DNA from: Rosa chinensis
Taxonomy: Eukaryota; Streptophyta; Magnoliopsida; Rosales; Rosaceae
NCBI RefSeq assembly: GCF_002994745.2
Contig: NC_037094.1
Location: 68,862,819 to 68,926,818 of the forward strand
Length of the DNA: 64,000 nt
Reading direction: 5' to 3'
A program made the position numbers and the translations under genes. Below the pieces are notes generated by a model, which had not been told where the DNA came from, ran no database searches, and worked only from the letters and a program-made list of their open reading frames with translations. Shown piece by piece: positions 13,466 to 27,191 of the stretch (its first letter is position 1; the number at the start of each line of letters is the position of its first letter).

Positions 13466-15031
13466 TGATGAATAGTTGTTCTTTTGTGTCATTATAGAGA
13501 ATCGATCACAAGTTACAATCATTTGCTTAGCTAGTGATGGTTAGGTTAAACAATGTATCTCTCAAGTGCGTTTATACAAGTAGTTTACGTATGAGGTCTA
13601 AAAATAAAAAAGGTGCGAGAGCTGCTTCCCAAAAACCCTAGTCGACATGCCTTGGACCACTAGCAATGCCGGTGGTTATTAAGTATTGTTTAGGCTACTG
13701 ATCTCTTCATCGCTTGTGAATGACACATCTGATGACGTGATTCACTCATCACATTGTCGTAGTCTTGTTCGAGATTTGTGCGACAAATTTCAAATCCATT
13801 GCACCATCGTCTCATTGTGAATTTGTAATAGTGTTGTCTTCTCTCCACAGTGGTGTTTACTTCCAATTCTATAAAAAGATGTCATGCTAAACGATTATGA
13901 TCATATTCGTTTCAATGAAAGAAATATATATTTTTTTTTTAAGAAAAAAAAGAAGTCCTAAAATGAAACAAAGAAAAACATTATGGTGAGTGGGAAATAA
14001 CCAACACCATTAAATTTAATGCTCACAAATGCAGAGCAAGATTTATCCTCAACTTTAATCAACTACCTTCTATATAAAAACGAGAATTTTAATGTTGATG
14101 ACCTTATTATAGACACAACAAGGAAATAAGATGCGAATGGCATAAAATTTAAAGCTGTTCTTTATGGTTTTGGGTCTGACTTTTGACTTTCTACCTGAAT
14201 CCGTGACTATTTTTTTTTTATTATAAATAACAAGTGATCGGTGTTAATTGCTTAATTTTGTAAATAGAAATAACACGTGATTAGTTTTGTATAAACAATA
14301 TAGCTAGGGTGCTACCTGAGTTACTATAATGTACTTTAAATGATTTTTGTCAGAAAAAAAAAGGTTGCATATTAGTATATACAGTTCTTGTGTTCTTATG
14401 CTCTAATGTGTAGCTGAATATAAAATTATAGGCATTTTGGACGAGAGTTAGGGTTAAGGTTGTAGTATTTGTAGCATCTAATGGTATACTTTTACTCTCT
14501 AGGGTGATCCTAAGTGGAAATGGGTAAACCATACTTCAATTATGAATAGTTCTTATCTAGTTTTAGTAGTATTATTTTAGCGTTATTAAAAATTATCTTA
14601 CTTAAATTACTTCAGTTACTTAGACAGTGACTCGATTATCACGTAACCTACTACATGTGGGTTACTGTATTATTTTGCCTCTCCACTGTATAATAAGCTG
14701 ACACTTCATTCTTTCAGCAACTAAACATGTCATAATTGAAGACCCCAAAGGAAGGGAACAAACATTGCCCAAAGGGGGTATGACATCTAGCAACTACCGC
14801 AAACGTCTCCGGCCCCAATATTCCTCCACCAACGTCCCCACGAGGAGCTTGGAGGAGATAACAATCAATCAAAACTTGAAGAAAACGAACCCAAAATGCA
14901 CATTGCACCACATATGCCTTGCATCACGAGCTCTACACAAATGAGCATAAGACCAAACCTAACATTTCGAACACCCGATGCTCACCATGTAAGTCAACTT
15001 CACACGAGTGAAGTTACAAAAATCTAAGAAA
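13466..15031. other. Spacer without recognised features
   Basis: AT-rich DNA. No gene, RNA or bounded element was recognised. Confidence 0.3.
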
Positions 15032-15162
15032 GACAATTAGCATACGCGGAGCAGGCGAATGGACAAGTAAGGACAATTAACACCTGCGGAATAAGTGGAG
15101 AGTAGGTGAATGGAAATGCAAGGACAATTAGCACACGTGAAGCAGGCGAATCGACAGGCGAA
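15032..15162. repeat. Short tandem repeat, about three units
   Basis: Units begin GGACAATTAGCA or GACAATTAAC and carry GCGGAGCAGGCGAATGGACA-like sequence. Three diverged copies of about 40-50 bp follow one another. Confidence 0.7.
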
Positions 15163-15821
15163 AACAAAATTGTCGCCGTGAAGACAGCAGCAGAAGCCAC
15201 CGCCGTCGTGTTTGACAAGGCGGTCGTCGTGTTTGACAATTCCAAGTCTACAAATTCAGATTCGAGCAAACAAAATAACAAATATCCATTAATAATTAGA
15301 GCCTACACTATTTCCTTTTAAAAAAAAAAAAAATCTATCAATTTTTAGTTGTCTAACGACTCAGTACAAATTCAGTGCATAAACACAATCACAGTTCGTA
15401 ACACATGGAGAAGTAGAGGAGCTGTATCGCGACAGTCATTCAAAACAATCAACATTTTTCTTTATCATCTAAATCTAAAATTATTAATTTCTATGTTTTT
15501 TTTTTTTCATATTTCTATGAGAAAACACTAATGAAAAAGAAAGTTGATAATTTTGAGAATAATGTTTAATAATACAAAGAAAGGTGAGAATTTGGATTTG
15601 GATAGATGACAGGTAAGATATCAGAGGGAGAAGAGTGAGAGAGAGATGCTGGCTTGTTTTACGGGTCATGTCCCTTCTCTTCTTTTAAGCCAAGAGAAAG
15701 ACCACCTTGACACAGACACCTTGGTTCCTTTGTGTCCAAATTTTAGCCCCTTTAATTATTTTATTTACCTTTTTCATTTCTAACCTACAAAACAAATAAC
15801 CCCCTCATTTTTTTTCATATA
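15163..15821. other. Upstream region of the VQ gene
   Basis: No gene was recognised. It includes a GC-richer patch at 15170-15240, then AT-rich DNA leading to the TATA element of the VQ gene. Confidence 0.3.
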
Positions 15822-15829
15822 TATAAATA
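15822..15829 (+). promoter_or_regulatory. TATA box of the VQ-protein gene
   Basis: TATAAATA lies 182 bases upstream of the ATG at 16011 and is followed by a CT/CA-rich leader (about 15840-16010). The position fits a TATA element with a start of transcription near 15855-15865. Confidence 0.7.
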
Positions 15830-16010
15830 GGAGACCAGTGCTCCCTCACTGTCCCTACCTCGCCGACTGACCAAGAAGAACAACCTAGATCATCATCATC
15901 ATCCCCATATCCCCCTCCTCCAGGCCACCACCACACACTCAAATCTCTCTCAGATCCAAAAAGGGTCCCTGTTTCTTCTTCTGGGTTCTCTAGTTTTTGT
16001 TGCCATTATT

Positions 16011-17039
16011 ATGGATAAGACCTCATCTTCTTCTTCTACTGAAAACTCCACTGGTGCCACTAGGGATCAGTACCTGAAACACCTCAACAAGCTTTCCCAC
16101 AAGATCTCCAAGCCCACAATCCGAAAACCCAATTTCGACCCGCCTCCTCCTCCGCCTCCCGCTCCGATTCCCAACCCCCAAAACCAAAACGCACCGCTTC
16201 AGCTCCAATCCTCTGCTTCGCAGCCTCAGCAGCCCCCCCAGCAGCCGCCGAATCAGCACCAGCCTCCGGTCTACAACATCAACAAGAACGATTTCAGGGA
16301 TGTGGTTCAGAAGCTGACCGGTTCGCCGGCCCACACGCCGGACCGGTTCGCGACTCCTCCGCCGATTCACCCGCCCAAAACCCAGAGCTCGAGGCTCCAG
16401 CGCATCCGCCCTCCGCCGCTGGCCCAGCTCGCCGCCCGGCCTCCTTCTCTTCTCGACGGCGCCGTTTCGGCTCAGCCGAACAACACCAACAACAACAACA
16501 ACCCTCTCATTCCGCCCATGGGGACCGCCGCGGCTCATTTCGGCGGCGTGATCGGACGGTCCACGGCGCCGCTGTCGCCTCTGCCTCCTTTTCCGACAGT
16601 CCACGCGGCGGCGGAGTCGCCGGTCTCGGCCTACATGAGGTTCCTCCACAACTCGCTCTCCTCCGGCGATTCTAATCAGAACATGAACCAGAAGCAGCAA
16701 CATTTCTCTGGATTTTCTCCCTTGGCTCCACTCGTCTCGCCTCGTTGGACCAGCCTAACTCCACCGCCGCCGCAACCGGAGCAGAATCAGAATCAGAATC
16801 AGAGCCAGCAGCTTCCTCAGCCGGAGCAGGCTATGGCTCCCTCGTCGGAGCCTCCACAACCTCCACAGTTTGCTTCCTCCCAGCCCCAATTCGCTATGCC
16901 ACTGTCGCCACTTCCATTCGGATGCTTGAATTCGCCTCGGTCGCAGTATAATCTGCTTTCGCCGAGTCAGTTAGGGTTTCCTCAGCTCCCTCTGTCGCCG
17001 ACTGTGCCGGTCCCAAGCCCTAGGTGGAGGGGTTTCTAA
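16011..17039 (+). CDS. VQ-motif protein, HAIKU1/VQ9-like
   Basis: Plant VQ proteins are nuclear cofactors that bind WRKY transcription factors. This one is a single intact 342-residue exon. The VQ motif is FRDVVQKLTG at residues 95-104, matching F-x3-VQ-x-LTG. The N-terminal block RDQYLKHLNKLSHKISKP (residues 18-35) is characteristic of the HAIKU1 (VQ14)/VQ9 pair; HAIKU1 acts in endosperm growth and seed size with a WRKY partner. The rest is low-complexity Pro/Gln/Ser-rich sequence with several S-P-L or S-P-R sites, for example APLVSPRW and the C-terminal PSPRWRGF. The start is the first ATG of the frame after a long pyrimidine-rich leader. I cannot separate HAIKU1 from VQ9 without alignment. 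Confidence 0.88.
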   Translation: MDKTSSSSSTENSTGATRDQYLKHLNKLSHKISKPTIRKPNFDPPPPPPPAPIPNPQNQNAPLQLQSSASQPQQPPQQPPNQHQPPVYNINKNDFRDVVQKLTGSPAHTPDRFATPPPIHPPKTQSSRLQRIRPPPLAQLAARPPSLLDGAVSAQPNNTNNNNNPLIPPMGTAAAHFGGVIGRSTAPLSPLPPFPTVHAAAESPVSAYMRFLHNSLSSGDSNQNMNQKQQHFSGFSPLAPLVSPRWTSLTPPPPQPEQNQNQNQSQQLPQPEQAMAPSSEPPQPPQFASSQPQFAMPLSPLPFGCLNSPRSQYNLLSPSQLGFPQLPLSPTVPVPSPRWRGF

Positions 17040-19655
17040 ATCTTTGCTTCAGGTAAGTCAGCTCTAGTTATCTTTATGTCGAAAACAATACACAGGAAGC
17101 TGTCTGTTTTAGAGTTTTAGGGTTCTTTTTTTTATCTTGCTCCACAGAAACTTTGTACATTATGGGTTCAGGGGTTTATTCAATTGCTGGGGGTCGGGCG
17201 GAAATGGTCCGCCGCAGGTTTAAAATTAGGGTATTGTCTTTGTTCTGTAAATGGGATATATGAGAAATGTGAGACATGTAGGTTTGTTCTTTGTTTATTG
17301 GAAATTTGGGGGTTAATGAGATTACATGTTATACATATACTTGTGTTTTTAAGGATGCTTTCGTTGAATTTATTTTAGTTTCTGAAATTCTCTATGCTCT
17401 GAATTCTCTATCTATGTAGACTGGAGTTTCTAAATTATTTCATTTTTTATATGGATCAAATTTGTTTGTCAATTTCATCAACAGACTTGGATTTGGGGCA
17501 TTTCCTGTATTGCTTTATTTATTACTAGAACTTGATATGCTATATTTTTGGCTATTGAATAGCTTATAGCAAGTACCTTAATACAAAATCACTTGTTTTT
17601 CGTCCCAGTATCTTAGCATTGATGCCACATTCCATTACATTACCACTGCATGAATCTTATGTATATGGGGTGTTCGTTCGGGTTTTCCCCTTAGCCCAAC
17701 GGCTTGCTCGATTTGAGCATAGCTTTGGTTCTATTCACGTGTGATTTTCATTGAGCAGTTTGACTGAATTGGGCATCAGTTACCAAAATTGTCAAATTAG
17801 TAACAAGGAACGAAATTGTTATTCGACTAAACCTCAACTGCTAAAAATGATTTTAAATGCTTTCCCCCCCTCCCCTTTTTTGATATACAACATTTAGGCG
17901 GTGAAATTAATCAAATGCAAAAGGTGAAGTTGGGGAAAAGCTTGTGCACACCTTTGTGTTTGGAGTCTAGTGGCCTTGCACAGAGGTTTTGACTGTTGGG
18001 GAAATATTGGCTGCAAACATCATGTGGTATAACTGACCAATAATGGATGACATGTACTTATCAACTGAAGTCATTCAAGTAGTTCAATTCTAATTTATAA
18101 GGTTATCTTTACCAAGCCTCAACAACCTTTTGTCAATCCCCTTATAATTAGTGATGTCACTTCAATTATATCAGACAGATAAATTATATAAGAAAACAAT
18201 AATAATACAGGTTAGCTTTTGGATTAAGAAATCTGAATTTAGGTGGGAGAAGGAAGAGAAGAGCTTAACATTCTCACGTTTCATCTCATCACCATTCCCA
18301 GATAGTAATGTACAATTTTAACATCATTCTTATTTTGAATGAACCTAAGGCTGGAAACAAAAGACAACGGTAGCAGTAAATCCAAGCAAATGGATCTTTT
18401 GATGGATCTCGTTGGTGCCACATCTTTTTCACTGTCTAGTTTGAAGAACACGGCAGGGTATGTGGTGTCTATGACATCACACTTGGTTAGAGATGAATCT
18501 TCTGCTTGGATCTTTCAACCTCTGACATAGTTTGCATTGACGTTGTCCTCGTTAACTGATTTTATATCATGTACATCTTTTGACAAATTTTTTTTGATAT
18601 CTTTTGAGGACTTGGAACGTTATAGAGGAGACTTATAGAGGAGATACTTGACTACTTGAGCATATTGCCGTCATGGATCTGTTAATTTGTACTTTTTAGC
18701 ATCTGTTACTTCTGTGAAATTACTTTGATCACCTATATGTATTGTATCGGACCAGCTACTGTTAGTTTCTGTGATCAATACTTGCTATCTGGTACCAACC
18801 ATTAACAAATAGTATATATTTTACTGAATGAGATTCTAGGGATCTCTCATGCTTGAGGATTAAGGTGTTTCCGATGCCCATATGTGATTCATTGCAGAAA
18901 TTTGTGAAGGGGTAATACTAGCATAGCTAGGATGTTTGATGGTGGACTATTCTATGAATTATTGTTGGTGAGGAAAATGGATAGTACGGATGCTTCAGCA
19001 GCAATAGAGATGGAGAGGAAAATGAATCGTAGCCATTGTTGCTGGGAAAAGTTGTTGAGAGGTCAATGTGGTTCTTAGTTTAGTAAGTCACTGGAAGTAC
19101 TCCATTAAATTTCGTTAAAGGTTTTGTTTTTTGATTGGTTCCTTAGTTTAAGGTTGATTGGTTCTTAGTTGATTTCTTTCCTAATCACGTGGGTTCTTAA
19201 CAGTATGTGAACACTATTACGAAAGGCATCTGATTGTTTTTTACTCACAAAGTGCATCTGGGCAATTGGTTTCTTCAAAGCAAGCAGTTTGTTTCGTCTT
19301 TGCAATCTCTTTTCATATGTAGACAGAATAGGTAAAAACAAACAGTGGGCCAAAGAACCATGCTTGCTTATGTTTAGGTTTGTGATGTGAATTTAACTAA
19401 TAGTTTTGCATTGACCCAAAAAAACAAATTATAACTTGGCAGGATCCTCATCTGAGTTCTGTTGTGTTGTTTTTCTTCTTGTTTTGCCCTTTTTCTTTCT
19501 TTTTGTTCGAATCGACCCGGGCACAATACGATACAAAATAGTCATAGAATACAAAATATCATCCAATCCTACTTTGATTACCTATTGAATATAAACTGTG
19601 ATTGAACAATTCTTGTCTTCGAGTCGTGTTTCTTGTGCTTCCCCATTGGAGTACG
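17040..19655. other. 3' UTR intron signal of the VQ gene, then spacer
   Basis: Thirteen bases after the stop codon there is a strong donor (TTCAG|GTAAGT at 17053), suggesting an intron in the 3' UTR. I could not fix its acceptor. The remaining 2.5 kb is AT-rich with no gene recognised. Confidence 0.35.
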
Positions 19656-19770
19656 CAACTAATCGTAACCCAGATTTGTTCATGCTTGCCTTGGAGGACT
19701 CAACTAATCGTAACCCAGATCTATTCATGGGAGCCCTCGTTGAAATCGTAACCCAGATTTGTTCATGGGA
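19656..19770. repeat. Three-copy tandem repeat
   Basis: The unit AATCGTAACCCAGATTTGTT followed by CATG occurs three times, at 19661, about 19706 and 19744, with spacers of 15-20 bases. Confidence 0.75.
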
Positions 19771-19820
19771 GTCTTTTTAATGAGGAACTGAACCGAGGAC
19801 TTATTAAAGATTTTTTTTAC

Positions 19821-20042
19821 GAGATTCACTTTTCGATCACACTTCTGCAAATCAACCGTTAGATATTTAGATATGTAGATGAATGATTCATGTTTGACAG
19901 ATTTGTTTTATCCATTGATTTGATATAGTTGGTACCTTAACGATTAACAATTTGGAAGAAAATTTTCAGAAGTAATCTATTCATGCATGCATAAACATTC
20001 AACGGTTAATTTGCTGTAATGTAATCGAAAAGTGAGTATCTC
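19821..20042. repeat. Hairpin MITE, diverged copy
   Basis: The left end GAGATTCACTTTTCGATCAC is the inverted match of the right end (about GTAATCGAAAAGTGAGTATC). The inner AATCAACCGTT pairs with AACGGTTAATT. The central AACGATTAACAATTTGG and GAAAATTTTCAGAAG resemble the MITE copies near 4 kb. Confidence 0.6.
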
Positions 20043-21726
20043 AAACTGTTGATTAAAAAATTTTCAACTAGTTCTCATTAAAGTTACTCTGATTAAGAGA
20101 GCTCCCATTTGTTCATGTGAAGTGCATTTCTAACCTATATTACTGTCGAGGCTTTCAACCATCATTTATATGATCCCATCAGTTGCAAGCCAAATGAGAA
20201 ACCCAACCACCAATTCCACGGTATACACGACAACAACAGATTCTTGGTAAGGTCTGAGAGCAGGGAACTTGAGAGTGGCGGCTATTTGAGAGGTCTGCGT
20301 CATAGATTGACAAAGAAGCTCGAGCAACGAGCTAGGATTGCCATCCAATTACAAATAATACGGTGTTCAAGATATTTATCCAAACCAAATTTAATAGAGC
20401 AGACCGAGTTCAAATTCAACTTTTAAGTGTCGAGGGACTATAGTAGAGCCCAACTGAGTTGAACAGGTGAAAGCCCCATGAGCTGATAGAGCCCAAGCAT
20501 ACTACTATCGACAGTTCGACACTAACGTAAAACATTACCTGTACAGAATGCAAGGAGCGGGGTAGTTTCGTGACATTATCGTGTGATGGAAACAGGTTGG
20601 GCAGCGTGATGGAAACAGATTGGGCAGAGTGATTCTGAACCTACTAGGATTCAAGAGGGTCAGCCAGGCCGACCCCCTGTGGGTGACCATGACATGTATA
20701 AGCCGACCCTTTCAAAGATAACACAAAAGCATGTCCCGATCCACCCACTACCGTAAAGCTCATATCAGATTCTACACAGCATGCTTCAAATTAAATATAA
20801 AAAAAAGGCTACCCTATAGTTAAATATTTTGCTTGACCTCATCAGTGACGAACACAACTCACTCCATAAGAAATCCTAATTTGAGATACCGAATCAGTCC
20901 TAAATCGATGACTGAATAAATATATAAAAAGTATCACACCTAATATCTTAACTGATCCTCAAGACACATTCAAAGTAATCATGATTATTCTCCCCTAATC
21001 AACACCTCACTACGGGCCTACGCGTAAGCAAAGCGTGGTTACCCACCAAGGGTTAACATCCGTCTTTATCCAACTACTAGGACATTTAGAGATATGAAGA
21101 TAAGAATTGCCAGCAAATTTCCAGCATTCTCCACGAGGATAAGCTTCATGGTTTTTTTTCCATGAAAGCCTAAATTAAAAATAACAACTAGGATTATATG
21201 CTCCAAAAAGTGGAGCACACAGTCAAAATGTATCAATCAAGAAAAGTGATCACATATTCACATGTACTGCAAAATTTGTACCCAATCAAAGAAGACCATT
21301 TTCACTTTATGGAAGTTCTCTCACATTCATCTTCCCACATGCAACTTTCTAAAAGTTGATAAAGACCGGACCGCGAATCATGAAAATTTTAGTGATTTAT
21401 CACTATATTGATGGTCCGCCTTTGAATCAAGCAGGAGAGATATTCAAGCTAGATATTTTTCCCAATCGGAGGTACAAAACCTTCAATATGTTTGAGCAAT
21501 TACCATTCCAGAAACACAGAATTGATCCAAACAAACTATTTTAACAAAAAAAAAGGGGGAAAATATAAAGGAAAATTAAGACTGAGTTCGTCAACATTTT
21601 AATTGCAAAGACAACAATCATGTCTAGAAGCTCGGAATGGGACCGAAAATTAGCAAAGGATTACCTTCTCCTATTAAAAACATATAGAGGAGAAGTGAAT
21701 CCATAATCTGCAGTGAAGAATGGTGA
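20043..21726. other. Spacer downstream of the 14-3-3 gene
   Basis: No gene was recognised. The last 150-200 bases before 21726 should be the 14-3-3 3' UTR on the minus strand. Confidence 0.3.
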
Positions 21727-22845
<1,119 letters not shown>

Positions 22846-23384
22846 TGTTGGTGAGATTGGAGATTGGTAAGAGAAGGGGAGAGAGAGAGGGGTTGAAGAA
22901 GAAGAAGGAGAGAGAGGGGGATTGGTGGGAATGGATCTGAAGAGAGAGAAGGAAAGAAAACTAATAGGAATGGAGTGGAGGGGTTTGTGGACCGAGAGTT
23001 GCGTTGAAGGGAGGAAGGAGGTGGGCCGTTGGATCTGGGATTAAGGGACTGTTTGGTAGGAGCAGCTGGCAAGCACGGTTTTGAGCTGGAAAAAGGTTTG
23101 CGCTTTTAATTTTGAATGCCAGACGCTGGCTGGCCTTTGAATTTTGAATATTTGAAAAAATGGGCTGGATATTGTTTTTTTTTACGGACTGGGCTGCCGG
23201 CTTTTGCCCCTCTCAGGTTCCAGGAGATGTACTTGCAACGTGTCTAACCTTCGAACAATTTTTTAATTTTATTATCCAACACCGACCGTTTGTTATGATA
23301 AAGATAAATTAGTTTTTATTGGCACATGAAATGCATGTGTGAGTGTGTGACACAGTTCTCTTTTTATTTCTATTTTTGTTTTTT
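22846..23384 (-). other. Leader and promoter of the 14-3-3 gene, then spacer
   Basis: On the minus strand the 150 bases before the ATG are rich in CTCTCT/CTTCTT, a common plant core-promoter and leader composition. No TATA box was assigned. No other gene was seen. Confidence 0.4.
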
Positions 23385-23993
23385 TGAGGAAGAAAGTAGA
23401 GAGTTATATCGGTAGGACATGAGAATTTGAGAAAGGAAATTATATGTAGAGATAGTGAAATTGGGAAGTTAAATTTACAGAATGTGGGCTGAGGATATAT
23501 TCTTGGCAGTTTTTTTTTTCTCTTCTGAATTTTTATTTATATTTATTATTTTGATATTTATCATAATATCTTTCATATATTAAATTATTATTTTTTATTC
23601 AAAAAAATTATTATTTTAAATTAACTTATAGTCTAAGGATATTTGTGTCACACTCAATTTGGTTGATAAAATTGGTTCTCTTAATATAGTTCTATTTTTA
23701 ATTTTACTTTTTGGAAGAAAAATGTAGGTAATTATACCGATAGGATGTGAAAACTTGAGAAATCATATATGGAGATAGTGAGATTGGAAAGTTATATCTG
23801 CATAACATGGGCTAAGAAGATATTCTTGACAGCTTCCTTCTTTTTCTGAATTTATATTTTCATTTCTTATTTTTCTATTTACCATAATATCCTTCATATA
23901 TTAAATATTATTTTAAATTAACTTAAAGTCTAGGATATTTGTGGTATTTCACACCTAATTTGGCTAACAAAATGGGTGCTCTTAATTATAGTA
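23385..23993. repeat. Tandem duplication, two units of about 300 bp
   Basis: Both units run through the same landmarks in order: AGGTAATTATACCGATAGGA or AGAGTTATATCGGTAGGACA; GAGATAGTGA; GGGCTGAGGATATATTCTTG or GGGCTAAGAAGATATTCTTG; CATAATATCTTTCATATATT or CATAATATCCTTCATATATT; and GGTTCTCTTAAT or GGTGCTCTTAAT. Unit 1 spans about 23385-23695 and unit 2 about 23710-23993. The units are diverged and non-coding. Confidence 0.75.
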
Positions 23994-24009
23994 TGGATTA
24001 TATTTTGAA

Positions 24010-27000
24010 TAGGGCTGGGCTGGTAGCCGCAGGCCCAAAACCATGTACCATACCGGCCTAGTTTGGTACATAAAATGGAGAACTACTACCAGGCACCGAA
24101 GTCGATATACCGAGAGACTTGGTTGGTATCGGTTGGTTGGGCCTCCAACCGAGTTTATGATTGGGCCAAAATTCCAATGTGACCCATCTGTAATTTTTTT
24201 TAAAAAAACCCATACCAATAAGTAAATGAAAAAAATCAGAAAAATAAGTATATAACTCTCATTCATGATACATCAACTTCATTGCTTCATTTCATCACTT
24301 AATTGTTCATACTTCATATTTCATACAAATTCAGAACTTCCAATTCTTAGTTCATAAAATCACTGAACTGAAAGTTCATACAAATGTACAATAATCTGAA
24401 TAACTAAACTGAAAGTTCATATGAAGAAACAAGAGAATTAAAAAAAAAAATAGACAGTAGCAGTTGAACCAAAAATTTGCAATGCTGCCAAACACATCAA
24501 ATTTAGTGTCAATGAAGCTCAACTGCTCAATAATGAACCAAAATCTAATAACACTTAAACGAGAAAACTGCATCACTTATAAGCTATAATCTCGACCATT
24601 AGGTTTGAAGCAAGTCAAACAACTATTTTAACTTCACAAACATAGAATAATTAAAACAAGCTAGTTAGAGATGGAATTAGATAGCTGCATATCTTACAAG
24701 CACTTGTAGGCTGCTAGGCATCAGTTTGAACAAAAGTGGTATTGTTAATTGATGCATCAATTCCCTGATTAAAAACGTTTTATGCAAAAGAACAAAAAAG
24801 AGGATGTATGTTGTCACTGCCAGGTTCAAATTCAACACATGAACCTGAACCTATAGCTGAAGGTGGGAGTGTTTGAGTGGTTGGTCCTAGAGGAGATTGC
24901 CCTAAAGCTGCAGTATACTCTATATGCATGGCATAACTAATAGAAGGGCTTGAGCTACTGGTTTGACTCAAATTTCCACTTTGTGTACCCATAGCTACAG
25001 AAAAAGAAAGAAAACAAAAACCATAAATTGACAAAACCCAACAACAGTTCACACTTCACATAGTATCAAAGCTTCACAAATTTGTTCACTAATTGATCTA
25101 ATTCAACAAAAAGGTCAAAAACAGTTCACTAGCATATATAACATTATAACATGTAACACCCTTCCATATATAACAAAAAGGTCAAAAACAGTTCACAAAT
25201 TGTCTAATTCTTAGCACTAGCACTAGCATATATAACATATCACATCCTTCCATAGTTTGGTACATAAATTGACCTCGTGCTCCAAATTTTTGCTCCAATG
25301 CTCCTATTCTGCTCGAGCTTGAAGCCTTCAATGCTTGAGATTGGAAAGAGAAAAAAAATAGAGTAAGAGACACATTAAAAAAAGAACATATTGGAAAAAA
25401 AAATAAAACAAAAGACTTGTCATTGACTGTTTTCTGATTACAGAATTCACAGCAACAATATGCAAAGATAAATAGATAGGGTGAATGGATGAATGGATAA
25501 GGGTGAATGGATGAATGGGTTTTCTGCCAAGTTGGGCAGTGGTCAAGTTGTTGAAGCTGGACTTTGGGGCTTCTGAGAGGAATGGAAATGGCTTGGCAGA
25601 ATGGTTGTCGACGGTTGAAAATAGAAATGGATTCGCTTGTTGCGGTCAAGTTGGTTCTCTCTCCTATTGATCATCTCCATCCTCTTTATAGTATTGTGGC
25701 AAGTTGTCAAGAGTTTTTGAGTAGGGATTGGAATGTGTCCCTTACCCATGTTTACAGAGAGTGTAATTCAGTGGCTGATTTGTTAGCAAATATTGGGCAT
25801 GGCTATGAGCCAGGCTGCAGATTCTTTAGCTCCCCTCCTACTGATGTCGTGCCTCTTTTGGAAGCTGATCTATTGGGCTTGTCTAAGCCAAGATTAATTG
25901 TGATCTAGGTTTTACCCTTAGCCTTCGGGCATCCTTGTAATCAAAAAAAAAAAAAGAATCAAAACTAAGGAAGTTTCCTTAGTTTGACTAACCTTCGATG
26001 AATGATGATGGAAGCATGAACTGTTAAGTTTAAAAATGCCTGATTAATAGTATGAAACATTACGAATTAAAACTAGACCACATAATCATTACATTACAAC
26101 CTAATCAAACATTACGTTAAAACTGGACCACAAAAATGCAACCTAATAAAACATTCAAACTGGACCACAGAAAAAATCAAACAAAAGTAAGAGCTCTATA
26201 TCATATATCAAGACCCACAAAATGACAGAAACAATCAATTATCAAACAAAGTAACAAAGTCACAAACTAGACCTCACCTCACCTCTATAATAATGATAAG
26301 CTTTCAGCTTTCCAAATATCTAAAAGCAATGCCAAACGGGACTCGATCTCCAAAAGCAAAGACCGAAACAAAAAACAAAACCCAGAATTAGTTAATCACC
26401 AAAACCTAAAAACCTAGAACATTACATAATTGAGAGACCCTGCAAAGATCGATTCCAACAAAAAAACAAAGTAATGGGTTCAAAACTCACAGATAAAATT
26501 TTCACTTGAAAGAGACCGATTCGATTTCACTTGAGATTAATGGCAACACTGCAACAGAGATCGACTCCACTTGAGATTCAACAACAGCAAGATGCAAAAC
26601 AACAAAAAGATTAGAAATCACTCAACATAGAACATGAATTGAATGAATCCAAGAGCTTCTAACTAAAATTAAAACAAAAATTAACCAAAATAGAAGACTC
26701 ACCGGCCGTAGACACGATTTGAATGAACAGATTAACACTTTCTGGGTTTGATTCTTGGATAGTTCGGGCTTCGAAGGAGAGATCGAGTCAATAAGAGGTG
26801 GAGAAGGTTTAAGTCTGAGAGAGATTCCAGAAGGCTCGGTTCGAGGGACTGAATGATGTTTCTGAATTCTACCCTTAGGGTTTGGAAAGTTTAAGTTTAA
26901 TTAAACGGTTATGATTTAATATGCAATAAAACTATTAACAATCAACGGTTCAGATCAATAGATATAAAAAATATATAAATAAATAAATAATATATTTTAT

Positions 27001-27183
27001 ATACGGTTTGGTACGGTATACCGTAATTTTCTAAAAATCAAAACCAATACTGTACCATCATCTCTCTCTTGGTTCGGTACTACCGTACCAATAGTTCGGT
27101 TACCGAAAATGTCGGTTGCCGACTTCTTTGACTCGACTCGAACTCGGCTGGTTGATTTGTTTCGGCTGGAAATGCCAGCCCTA
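24010..27183. mobile_element. hAT element, 3,174 bp, with a LINE fragment inside
   Basis: It begins TAGGGCTGGGCTGGTAGCC and ends GGCTGGAAATGCCAGCCCTA, and is flanked by the exact 8-bp duplication ATTTTGAA (24002-24009 and 27184-27191). The subterminal regions carry CCGTACCA/GGTACGG-type blocks on both sides. No complete transposase was found. A minus-strand Ser/Thr-rich frame at 25052-24780 might be a first-exon remnant of one. A 5'-truncated LINE fragment ending in an A-tract sits at about 25540-25955. The element is therefore non-autonomous in its present form. Confidence 0.88.
25564..25908 (+). pseudogene. 5'-truncated LINE fragment: RNase H-like C-terminus
   Basis: About 114 codons encode the end of a non-LTR retrotransposon ORF2. 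Visible are the E-M-D-S block (LKIEMDSLVAVKLV), then SLTHVYRECNSVADLLANIG (the H-V-x-R-x-x-N-x-x-A-D-x-L-A motif), then FFSSPP before the C-terminus. The frame ends at 25908 and an A-tract follows at 25940-25953, as expected of target-primed insertion. The upstream part of the LINE is missing. It lies inside the hAT element at 24010-27183 and so inserted after it. No TSD was found by eye. Confidence 0.75.
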
Positions 27184-27191
27184 ATTTTGAA

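Noticed and set aside
16023..16703. 226-codon minus-strand frame opposite the VQ gene
   Set aside because: It is the antisense shadow of the Pro/Ser-rich VQ coding sequence, with Arg-rich low-complexity content and no family features.
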